From Nocardioidaceae bacterium (GTDB lineage: Bacteria > Actinomycetota > Actinomycetes > Propionibacteriales > Nocardioidaceae), in the NCBI GenBank assembly GCA_013698435.1, contig JACCVA010000103.1, forward strand, positions 1-13,441: a stretch of DNA of 13,441 bases, read 5' to 3'. Positions 7,307-13,284 of the stretch are shown piece by piece. A model generated the notes under the pieces. The model saw only the letters and a program-made list of their open reading frames with translations. It had not been told where the DNA came from and ran no database searches. Numbering within the stretch: position 1 is the first letter of the stretch; each line of letters starts with the position of its first letter. The position numbers and the translations under genes are program-made.

Positions 7307-8740
7307 ATGCCGCAGGAGACAGCCCGTCGATCCGAGGACACGGGCCGAGGAGATACCGATGGAGGCGACGACTCTGGTGCCATGACGGCGGGCATGCAGG
7401 CCGAGCAGGGCCCGGTCGCTGGTGTCTTCGACCTGTTGCACCCACCGAGTGGTGAGCTCATAGACGACTGCGTGCACTGCGGGTTCTGCCTCCCGACGTG
7501 CCCCACCTATCTCCTGGAGGGCATCGAGACGAACTCCCCGCGCGGTCGCATCTACCTGATGAAGGCAGGCAAGGCCGGCGAGGTGGAGATGGACGAGGAG
7601 TTCGTCGGTAACTTCGACGCCTGCCTCGGTTGCATGGCGTGTGTGACAGCCTGTCCGTCCGGCGTGAAGTACGACCAGCTGATCGAGGCGGTGCGGCCTC
7701 AGATCGAGCGCAACTGGGAGCGTACGCGCGCCGACAAGCTGTTCAGGACGATGATCTTCAGCCTTTTCCCCTACCCCTCGCGGCTGCGGGCGGCGGCATT
7801 CTTCGGCACCCTGTACCAGCGGCTGGGGCTCCACCGCCTGCTTGATGCCACCGGGCTGCTCGAACGTCTTCCGGCTCGGCTCCGCGCCATGGAGGCCCTT
7901 CTCCCAGACCTGTCGATGCGCAGCGTTGTCGCCCGTCAACCGGCGTTCACACCGGCGGTCGGGCCGTCGCGTCGTCGTGTCGGGATCTTGTCCGGATGTG
8001 TGCAGCGCGTCTTCTTCGGTGACGTCAACGCCGCAGCGACGCGGGTGCTCGCGGCGGAGGGTTGCGACGTGGTCGCGCCGAGGAGCCAGCAGTGCTGCGG
8101 GGCATTGTCCAGCCATGCGGGACGCGAACCCGAGGCGATTGCGCGAGCCAGGAACCTGATCGACGCCTTCGAGTCCGTTGAGGTGGACACGGTCGTGGTG
8201 ACCGTCGCCGGGTGCGGCTCGTCGATGAAGGAGTACGGGGTGCTGCTCCGCGACGACCCGGACTATGCGGACCGGGCAGCGGATTTCTCGGCCAAGGTGC
8301 GTGACATCTCCGAGCTCTTGGACGAGCTGGGCTCGGTCGCACCACGTCATCCCGTCCCGGGTCGGGTCGCGTACCACGACGCCTGTCACCTCGGCCACGC
8401 CCAGGGCATCACCGCTCAACCCCGGGCGGTCCTGGCGACGATCCCAGAGCTCAGGGTGCTCGACATCCCCGAGGCTGAGATCTGCTGCGGCTCGGCAGGC
8501 ATCTACAACCTCGTCCAGCCCGAGCCGGCTGAGCGGCTCGGTCGGCGCAAGGTTGAGCACATCGAGGAGACCAGGCCCGATGCCGTCGTGACCTCCAACG
8601 CGGGCTGCCTGCTGCAGATCCGTCGCTACCTCGACGCCGGGGTACCACTGTTCCATCCCGTCCAGCTGCTCGACGCGTCGATTCGCGGGACCGACCTCTC
8701 CCTGATCAGCGCAGACCAAAACCCATCGTCGACTACGTAG
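7307..8740 (+). CDS. glcF: Glycolate oxidase iron-sulfur subunit GlcF
   Basis: GlcF carries two [4Fe-4S] clusters and two cysteine-rich CCG domains and moves electrons from GlcDE toward membrane quinones. The 477-residue protein shows ferredoxin motifs C55-x2-C58-x2-C61-x3-C65-P and C106-x2-C109-x2-C112-x3-C116-P. The first CCG domain spans about 224-310 (QQCCGALSSHAG at 261-272, AGCGSS at 301-306). The second spans about 353-440 (HDACHLGHAQG at 357-367, EICCGSAG at 391-398, NAGC at 431-434). All ligand cysteines are present. The chosen ATG has GGGAG 5 nt upstream. It gives a Gly/Asp-rich N-terminal tail of about 50 residues before the first cluster, longer than in E. coli; in-frame ATGs at 7382 and 7394 are alternatives without well-placed ribosome binding sites. 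It follows glcE by 54 bp; its stop lies 10 nt before the likely permease ATG. Confidence 0.95.
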   Translation: MPQETARRSEDTGRGDTDGGDDSGAMTAGMQAEQGPVAGVFDLLHPPSGELIDDCVHCGFCLPTCPTYLLEGIETNSPRGRIYLMKAGKAGEVEMDEEFVGNFDACLGCMACVTACPSGVKYDQLIEAVRPQIERNWERTRADKLFRTMIFSLFPYPSRLRAAAFFGTLYQRLGLHRLLDATGLLERLPARLRAMEALLPDLSMRSVVARQPAFTPAVGPSRRRVGILSGCVQRVFFGDVNAAATRVLAAEGCDVVAPRSQQCCGALSSHAGREPEAIARARNLIDAFESVEVDTVVVTVAGCGSSMKEYGVLLRDDPDYADRAADFSAKVRDISELLDELGSVAPRHPVPGRVAYHDACHLGHAQGITAQPRAVLATIPELRVLDIPEAEICCGSAGIYNLVQPEPAERLGRRKVEHIEETRPDAVVTSNAGCLLQIRRYLDAGVPLFHPVQLLDASIRGTDLSLISADQNPSSTT

Positions 8741-8773
8741 GAGACCACTGATGTACGAGCAGATCTTGACCCG
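8739..8773 (+). other. Original start region of the permease, now out of frame
   Basis: AGGAGA (8739-8744, overlapping the glcF TAG stop) lies 6 nt before an ATG at 8751. From that ATG the reading is MYEQILT, after which the frame is lost and stops in TGA at 8821-8823. If one C is added to the CCC run near 8770-8772, the reading becomes MYEQILTPVGNSLALS and continues into the 583-codon frame, as expected for LctP-family permeases. This is either a genuine -1 base change or an assembly error. Confidence 0.75.
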
Positions 8774-10525
8774 GTGGGGAACTCACTCGCCCTGTCAACG
8801 ATATTCGCGGTCCTACCGCTGTTGACCATCTTCCTGCTGCTTGGAGTGTTGAAGGTCAAGGCCCAGTGGGCCGGACTCGCCTCGCTCTGTGTCGCCCTGA
8901 TCGTGGCGGTGTTCGTCTACTCGATGCCGGTCGGTCAGGCGTTGAGCACCGCAGGTGAAGGTGCGACGTTCGGGATCTTCCCGATCATGTGGATCGTCGT
9001 GAACGCGATCTGGATCTACTCGATGACCGTGGAGTCGGGCCACTTCGACGTCCTTCGACGATCCTTCGGCACGGTCTCGAGCGACCAGCGGGTCCAGGCG
9101 ATTATCATCGCGTTCTGCTTCGGTGCACTGATGGAGGCACTGGCGGGCTTCGGGACACCGGTGGCGATCAGCGCGGTGATGCTGATCGCGCTCGGCTTCA
9201 CGCCGATCAAGGCCGCCACGGTGGCCTTGGTCGCCAACACCGCGCCGGTCGCCTTCGGTGCCATCGCGGTGCCGATCACGACCTTGGCCGAAGTCAGCGG
9301 GCTCCCGGTCGATGAGCTGGCCGGCACCGTCGGCCGCCAGACCCCGGTGCTCGCGCTCGTCGTCCCCCTCATCCTCGTGTTCATGGTCGACGGTCGGCGT
9401 GGTCTCAAGCAGACCTGGCCGGCTGCGGTGGTGTGCGGCGTCGTGTTCGCCGTCGCGCAGTTCATCTCGTCCAACTACCTGTCCGTCGAGCTGACCGACA
9501 TCATCGCCTCCCTCGCCGCGGCCGCATCGGTCGTCGTGCTGCTACGTGTCTGGCAGCCCAGCGAGGAGTTGACCGTCGAGCTCCTGAACGAGCACGAGAT
9601 GCAGAGCCGGATCAGCGGCGCCAGCGCATCTGCCCACGCCGTCGAGACCGGGTCCAAGAAGCGCACCGTGTCGAGCGGAGCATCCCAGCACGAAGCTGAC
9701 GCCGTGCCCGATGCGACAGGCGACCGCGGGGCAGCGGGGCCGGACCGATCCGGTGCGGGCAGCCCCGACCGGGCTCCACGCGACAAAGGCACCGAGGTGC
9801 TCAGGGCCTACGCGCCGTACCTGATCATCATCGCGGTGTTCTCGCTGGCCCAGGTAGCCGTCGTCAAGGACGCCCTTGCCAAGGGCACAACGCTTTTCGA
9901 CTGGCCCGGCCTGAACATCGTCACGCCCACCGGTGACCCGCCCGCGGCGGCAACTTTCACCTTCAACTGGCTGCCTGCGGCCGGCACCCTCCTGCTCCTC
10001 TCCGGGTTGATCACCATGGTGGTGCTCTCGCTGACTCCCGCTGCTGCCTTGCGTGCCTATGGCAAGACGCTAAACCAGCTCAAGTGGGCGATCTTCACCG
10101 TGGCCGCAGTCCTCGCGCTCGCGTACGTGATGAACTTCTCCGGACAGACCATCACCATCGGGAGCTGGATGGCCGGATCTGGTGACGCCTTCGCGTTCCT
10201 GGCGCCTGTCCTCGGTTGGCTCGGTGTGGCCGTCACCGGTTCGGACACGTCGTCCAATGCACTGTTCGGGACGCTGCAGGTCGCCGCCGCCAAGAATGCG
10301 GGCCTCGACGAGGTCTTGATGGCCGCTGCCAACAGCTCTGGCGGTGTCCTGGGCAAGATGATCTCGCCACAGAACCTGGCCATCGCCGCAGCGGCCACGG
10401 GGATGGCAGGTGAGGAAGGCGAGCTGTTCCGCAAGGTCGTGGGGTGGAGCCTGGGATTGTTGTTACTGATGTGCATCCTGGTCTTCTTGCAGTCCACCCC
10501 CGTCTTGTCGTGGATGCTGTTGTGA
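8774..10525 (+). CDS. L-lactate/glycolate permease (LctP/GlcA family), apparent N-terminal frameshift
   Basis: This inner-membrane symporter probably imports glycolate, and possibly lactate, for GlcDEF. The 583-codon frame contains many hydrophobic helices (for example about 8-27, 34-50, 67-84, 108-140, 191-206, 216-232, 345-362, 400-422, 436-455, 471-488, 554-574). Family motifs are EALAGFGTPVAIS (121-133), TGSDTSSNALFG (488-499) and MISPQNLAIA (529-538). A hydrophilic, charged and Gly/Ser-rich loop of about 65 residues (about 275-342) separates the halves. As given, translation would begin at GTG 8774, which has no good ribosome binding site. The good site and ATG at 8751 are one base out of frame and encode the missing first residues, so the gene is either recently frameshifted or miscalled. 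The rest of the frame is undamaged. Position after glcF and before the glycerate kinase supports glycolate. Glycolate versus lactate cannot be told from sequence. Confidence 0.9.
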   Translation: MGNSLALSTIFAVLPLLTIFLLLGVLKVKAQWAGLASLCVALIVAVFVYSMPVGQALSTAGEGATFGIFPIMWIVVNAIWIYSMTVESGHFDVLRRSFGTVSSDQRVQAIIIAFCFGALMEALAGFGTPVAISAVMLIALGFTPIKAATVALVANTAPVAFGAIAVPITTLAEVSGLPVDELAGTVGRQTPVLALVVPLILVFMVDGRRGLKQTWPAAVVCGVVFAVAQFISSNYLSVELTDIIASLAAAASVVVLLRVWQPSEELTVELLNEHEMQSRISGASASAHAVETGSKKRTVSSGASQHEADAVPDATGDRGAAGPDRSGAGSPDRAPRDKGTEVLRAYAPYLIIIAVFSLAQVAVVKDALAKGTTLFDWPGLNIVTPTGDPPAAATFTFNWLPAAGTLLLLSGLITMVVLSLTPAAALRAYGKTLNQLKWAIFTVAAVLALAYVMNFSGQTITIGSWMAGSGDAFAFLAPVLGWLGVAVTGSDTSSNALFGTLQVAAAKNAGLDEVLMAAANSSGGVLGKMISPQNLAIAAAATGMAGEEGELFRKVVGWSLGLLLLMCILVFLQSTPVLSWMLL

Positions 10526-11679
10526 GGAAAGCCCGGCGCCCCCGCGTCGTGGTGGCTCCGGACAAGTTCAAGGGCAGTCTCACAGCCGTCGAGGCGGCCG
10601 AGGCCATCGCCGAGGGGCTGACGGCGGGTTGCCCAGAGATCGACGTGGTCGTGCTGCCGGTGGCCGACGGCGGTGACGGCACCGTCCAGGCGGCGATCGC
10701 GGCCGGCTACCGGGCAAGCACGATCACGGTGCGCGGCCCGACCGGAGAGCCGGTGCAGGCAGACATCGCGATCAAGGGTGAGACAGCCGTTCTGGAGCTG
10801 GCCGAGGCATCGGGGCTCTCCCGGCTGCCCGGCGGCCGGCCGGCAGCCTTGACGGCATCGACGTACGGCACGGGCGAGCTGGTACGCCACGCGCTGGACG
10901 TCGGTGCCCGGCGTATCGTGCTCGGGATCGGCGGCAGCGCGACCACCGACGGTGGCGCGGGAATGGTCCAGGCGCTCGGCGCCCGTTTCCTCGATGCGGA
11001 CGGTCGCGAGCTCGTCCCGGGCGGTGCCGCTCTCCTCGACCTGGATCACATCGACGACACAGGACTCGATCCGCGCCTGAAGGAGGTCGACGTCGTACTG
11101 GCGAGTGACGTCGACAACCCGCTGATCGGTGACCGTGGGGCGGCGACCGTCTTCGGCCCGCAGAAGGGCGCCTCGGCTGATGACGTCGAGCTGCTCGAGA
11201 CGGCGCTCACCCGCTACTGCGACGTGGTGCAACGGGACATCGGTGCGCGGATCGACGCGATCCCGGGCGGCGGTGCCGCCGGAGGCGCAGGTGCTGGCGC
11301 GATGGCCTTCCTCGGGGCGCGGTCGACGTCCGGGATTGGGCTGGTCCTGGACGTCATCGGCTTCGCGCAGGCCGTAGCCGGTGCCGATCTCGTCGTCACC
11401 GGTGAGGGTTCTCTCGATGCCCAGAGCCTGGCCGGCAAGGCTCCGGTTGGGGTCGCAAACGCAGCATCGCAGTCCGGCGTGCCGGTCGTTGCCCTTGTCG
11501 GTCGCCTCGAGGTCACTCCCGCCGAGCTGAAGTCCGTCGGTATCACCTGCGCTTATGCACTGCTCGAGCTCGAGCCCGACCCGGCAGTGGCGCAGCGTGA
11601 CGCCGCCGCCCTCCTCGGGTGCCTGGCCGAGCGGGTGGGGGCCGGCCTCGCCGCTGGCAGGGAGTTCACGCTGTCCTGA
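10522..11679 (+). CDS. glxK: Glycerate kinase (2-phosphoglycerate-forming type)
   Basis: This cytoplasmic enzyme phosphorylates the D-glycerate made by GlxR; the family in E. coli (GarK/GlxK) gives 2-phosphoglycerate, which enters lower glycolysis. The 385-residue protein has the usual length. Visible motifs are VVVAPDKFKGSLTA (9-22), ADGGDGT (48-54), the Gly-rich GIGGSATTDGGAGM (135-148), ASDVDNPLIG (194-203), VFGPQKGAS (210-218) and TGEGSLDAQSLAGKAP (293-308). The GTG at 10522 was chosen because it overlaps the permease stop by 4 nt (GTGA) and places APDKFKG near the N-terminus as in relatives. No strong ribosome binding site is seen, so coupling to the permease is likely. Another GTG four codons upstream is possible. 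This gene closes the pathway and the operon; no terminator with a T-tract was found after it. Confidence 0.94.
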   Translation: MRKARRPRVVVAPDKFKGSLTAVEAAEAIAEGLTAGCPEIDVVVLPVADGGDGTVQAAIAAGYRASTITVRGPTGEPVQADIAIKGETAVLELAEASGLSRLPGGRPAALTASTYGTGELVRHALDVGARRIVLGIGGSATTDGGAGMVQALGARFLDADGRELVPGGAALLDLDHIDDTGLDPRLKEVDVVLASDVDNPLIGDRGAATVFGPQKGASADDVELLETALTRYCDVVQRDIGARIDAIPGGGAAGGAGAGAMAFLGARSTSGIGLVLDVIGFAQAVAGADLVVTGEGSLDAQSLAGKAPVGVANAASQSGVPVVALVGRLEVTPAELKSVGITCAYALLELEPDPAVAQRDAAALLGCLAERVGAGLAAGREFTLS

Positions 11680-11707
11680 GCGGCGTCCGCGATGGCCGCA
11701 CGGGACG

Positions 11708-11890
11708 ACCCTGACGTGGCGCTGGTCCTTCGGCGTGCTCTCGGTCCCGACCTGCCTCACCGTGGTGCTCGCCACTGCTCTCATTCCCGATGCCAAAGGG
11801 CAGCCGGCGGAGACCCGCGTCCCGATCGGTCGGGTGTTCCGTCTGCCTGGCGTCGCGCCGGTTCTGGATCTCACGGCATGGACTTTGACT
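11708..11890 (+). pseudogene. Remnant of an MFS (DHA1, arabinose-efflux-like) transporter
   Basis: One frame reads about 60 residues that resemble the middle of DHA1-type major facilitator proteins. There is a WRWSFGVLS helix start, a hydrophobic helix (TCLTVVLATALIP), then a loop GQPAETRVPIGRVFRLPGV and APVL, the pattern around helix 6 and the central loop. There is no start codon or ribosome binding site for this piece, the helices expected before it are missing (the region upstream is the glycerate kinase), and similarity stops around 11890. It looks like an internal fragment left after a rearrangement. The family call rests on pattern recall and is moderate. Confidence 0.5.
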
Positions 11891-11972
11891 GCCGTCGGGA
11901 CGGCGTGGCTGACAGCCAAGCTCACACCGAAGCATGAACAGCTTCCGGGAGGATCTACGAACACGAACGACG

Positions 11973-12052
11973 AAGGAGGGTTCGCGATGACTCCTGGTAG
12001 CCCTTCCTCGTCGGTCCGCCGGCCGACAGATCCCCTCCTTGGCAAGTCCTGA
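11973..12052 (+). other. Orphan Shine-Dalgarno and 21-codon ORF
   Basis: AAGGAGGG (11973-11980) lies close to an ATG at 11987, a near-perfect ribosome binding site and the best in this part of the window. The frame it opens encodes only 21 residues (MTPGSPSSSVRRP..., ending at TGA 12050-12052) and is not recognised. It may be a small peptide, a leader ORF, or more likely the severed 5' end of a gene whose body was lost. It lies in the same frame as the MFS remnant. Confidence 0.4.
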
Positions 12053-12248
12053 CCGGCCGCCGCGACAGCGTCGGCATCGATGTAGGTGATGGACGGCCGC
12101 CGCCCGGGACTCCTCGCCCGTGCGGCACGCCCAATGCCATCGTGGGGGTCAGTCCCACCAGGGCGCCCGGCCCATCTAGCGCCTGACGCTCGCAGGCCGG
12201 GGGTCAAGTGGAGTGGTGTACGACGTCGCGTGATTCGTCGGTGTCTGG
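12053..12248. other. Intergenic stretch without a recognisable gene
   Basis: This GC-rich stretch follows the 21-codon ORF and ends at the stop of the minus-strand oxidoreductase. Several open frames exist on both strands, but none has a ribosome binding site, a recognisable family pattern or a clear start. No tRNA, terminator with a T-tract or insertion-sequence end was seen. It is probably part of the same rearranged junction. Confidence 0.5.
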
Positions 12249-12812
12249 TTAGGCGCTGATCGCGCCGGCGGGCTGGGTGTCCTCCTCGGGGTTCTTGGTG
12301 GTGATCAGGAGGAGGGGGACCGCTGCGAGCTGCACTGCCACGGTGCCCACGCCGCCCGCTGCTGCGTGCACGAGGAGGGTGTCCCCAGCTTGGACGTCGA
12401 GGTCACGCAGCGCGTTCAGGGCGGTCTGACCTGATGCGGACAATCCGCCTGCTTCGTGCCAGGGCAGGGTTGCTGGGCGGTGCACGACGTGGGTGGCATC
12501 CATGACGATGAGTTCCGCGTGAGCATCCAGGGTGCAGTAGCCCAGCACCTCATCACCTGCGGCGAAGCTGTTGACGCCTTCCCCGACCTCGTCAACGATC
12601 CCTGCGAAGTCGTTTCCCAGCACCTGCGGGAAGTTCGCGGGCATGAATCCCGCGAGATCCCCACGCCGGAAGGCGCAGTCGAAGGGCTGGAGACCAGCGG
12701 CGCGCATCCGTACACGAAGCTGTCCCGGCCCCGGGTGTGGGTCGGGTCGCTCGATGAGCTCGAGCACCGAGGGGTCGCCGTAGGTGGAGAACGCGACTGC
12801 ACGGTGCGTCAT
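12249..12812 (-). pseudogene. Truncated NADP-dependent oxidoreductase (zinc-independent alcohol dehydrogenase / quinone oxidoreductase-like) with a foreign tail
   Basis: The first 163 residues are the N-terminal GroES-like half of a medium-chain dehydrogenase of the quinone oxidoreductase type. They include AFSTYGDPSVLEL (7-19), RMRAAGLQPFDCAFRRG (35-51), VLGNDFAGIVDEVGEGV (64-80), the F-x-A-GDEVLGY segment (83-92) and the start of the nucleotide-binding fold HAAAGGVGTVAVQLA (149-163). Full-length relatives have about 310-330 residues. Here homology stops just after the AAGGVG turn, at about 12323, and the last 24 residues (AVPLLLITTKNPEED...) resemble the hydrophobic-then-charged end of a membrane protein. 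Most of the NADPH-binding fold is missing, so the protein is unlikely to be an active reductase. The ATG overlaps the stop of the upstream oxidoreductase by one base (TGATG), so the two are translationally coupled. Confidence 0.75.
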
Positions 12813-13234
12813 CAGACGCCGCTCCTACCGTCGTTTGACGGTGTGACATCACGTCCGCGCATCCCGGGTTGGTCAAGACCCCAGCTGATCACACGGTGCG
12901 GGGTGATCCTGATGATCTCGTCGCTGGTGTAGCTGGAGGGCGTCGACTGTCCGGTCAGGGCCAGGGCCACGCCGCGGATCTCGATGCCTCGCACCGTCCA
13001 TGGATCACGGGAGACAAGATCGTCGACGACCAGGGCGACCTGCGCGTTGTCGGCCACGTTGGCGAACTTGCGGCTGGCACCCAGAGCGCGCCCGGTGATG
13101 TCGAGGGTGCCGTTCGTGTCGTCGAGGCCGAAACCGACCGGATTGTTCTGCAGCGAACCATCGGGCCGTCGCGTCGCCAGCCGCCCGAGGGGTTGTTCGG
13201 TGAGGTAGGCGCGTTCACGCTCGGTGAAGATCAT
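12812..13234 (-). CDS. PPOX-class (F420-dependent or FMN) split-barrel oxidoreductase
   Basis: This 140-residue protein matches the short split-barrel family of actinobacterial flavin/F420-binding oxidoreductases, and its length is typical. Diagnostic stretches are EQPLGRLATRRPDGSLQNNP (13-32), PVGF, the LDITGRALGASRKFANV region (43-59), VALVVDDLVSRDPW (66-79), RGIEIRGVALALTG (82-95) and IIRITPHRVISWGLD (106-120). The family reduces small unsaturated or redox-active compounds; the substrate here is unknown, and F420 versus FMN cannot be decided. The ATG has no good ribosome binding site, but a MerR-type promoter places transcription start at or next to it, so a leaderless mRNA is likely. It heads a two-gene operon with the truncated dehydrogenase and is divergent from the SoxR-like gene. 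Confidence 0.85.
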   Translation of the reverse strand: MIFTERERAYLTEQPLGRLATRRPDGSLQNNPVGFGLDDTNGTLDITGRALGASRKFANVADNAQVALVVDDLVSRDPWTVRGIEIRGVALALTGQSTPSSYTSDEIIRITPHRVISWGLDQPGMRGRDVTPSNDGRSGV

Positions 13235-13241
13235 GTCCGGT

Positions 13242-13272
13242 ACGATGCAGCTTCAACCTAGGTTGAGGTCAA
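13242..13272 (-). promoter_or_regulatory. MerR/SoxR-type promoter with 19-bp spacer for the split-barrel oxidoreductase
   Basis: On the minus strand a -35 TTGACC (13272-13267) is separated by 19 bp from CATCGT (13247-13242), a weak -10. Such an over-long spacer is typical of MerR-family activated promoters. The predicted start falls within 1-2 bases of the ATG at 13234, which fits leaderless translation and explains the missing ribosome binding site. Confidence 0.6.
13251..13268. promoter_or_regulatory. SoxR-box-like palindrome
   Basis: CTTCAACCTAGGTTGAGG contains the perfect 14-bp palindrome TCAACCTAGGTTGA (13253-13266) and agrees with the classic 18-bp SoxR box CCTCAAGTTAACTTGAGG at 13 positions, with the outer CTCAA/TTGAG arms largely kept. 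It lies in the spacer of the oxidoreductase promoter and 16 bp before the start of the SoxR-like gene, as expected for the binding site of that regulator. Confidence 0.7.
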
Positions 13273-13284
13273 GAGCAATCCCCT

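Noticed and set aside
6689..8719. 676-codon open frame on the minus strand opposite glcE/glcF
   Set aside because: It mirrors well-supported genes on the plus strand, with low-complexity Arg/Asp/His-rich composition and no recognisable domain.
11680..11699. Possible terminator hairpin after the glycerate kinase (GCGG-CGT-CCGC)
   Set aside because: The stem is only 4-5 bp and no T-tract follows.
11692..11937. 81-codon open frame starting MAARDDPD after the glycerate kinase
   Set aside because: It overlaps the MFS-like fragment in another frame, has no ribosome binding site and has an Arg/His-rich shadow composition.
10057..12207. 716-codon minus-strand open frame across the permease, kinase and the gap
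   Set aside because: Antisense of LctP and glycerate kinase for most of its length. The part in the gap (12001-12207) shows no recognisable protein pattern or ribosome binding site.
12053..12248. Search for tRNA, attachment site or insertion-sequence ends in the gap
   Set aside because: No cloverleaf, terminal inverted repeats or flanking target duplications could be seen by eye.
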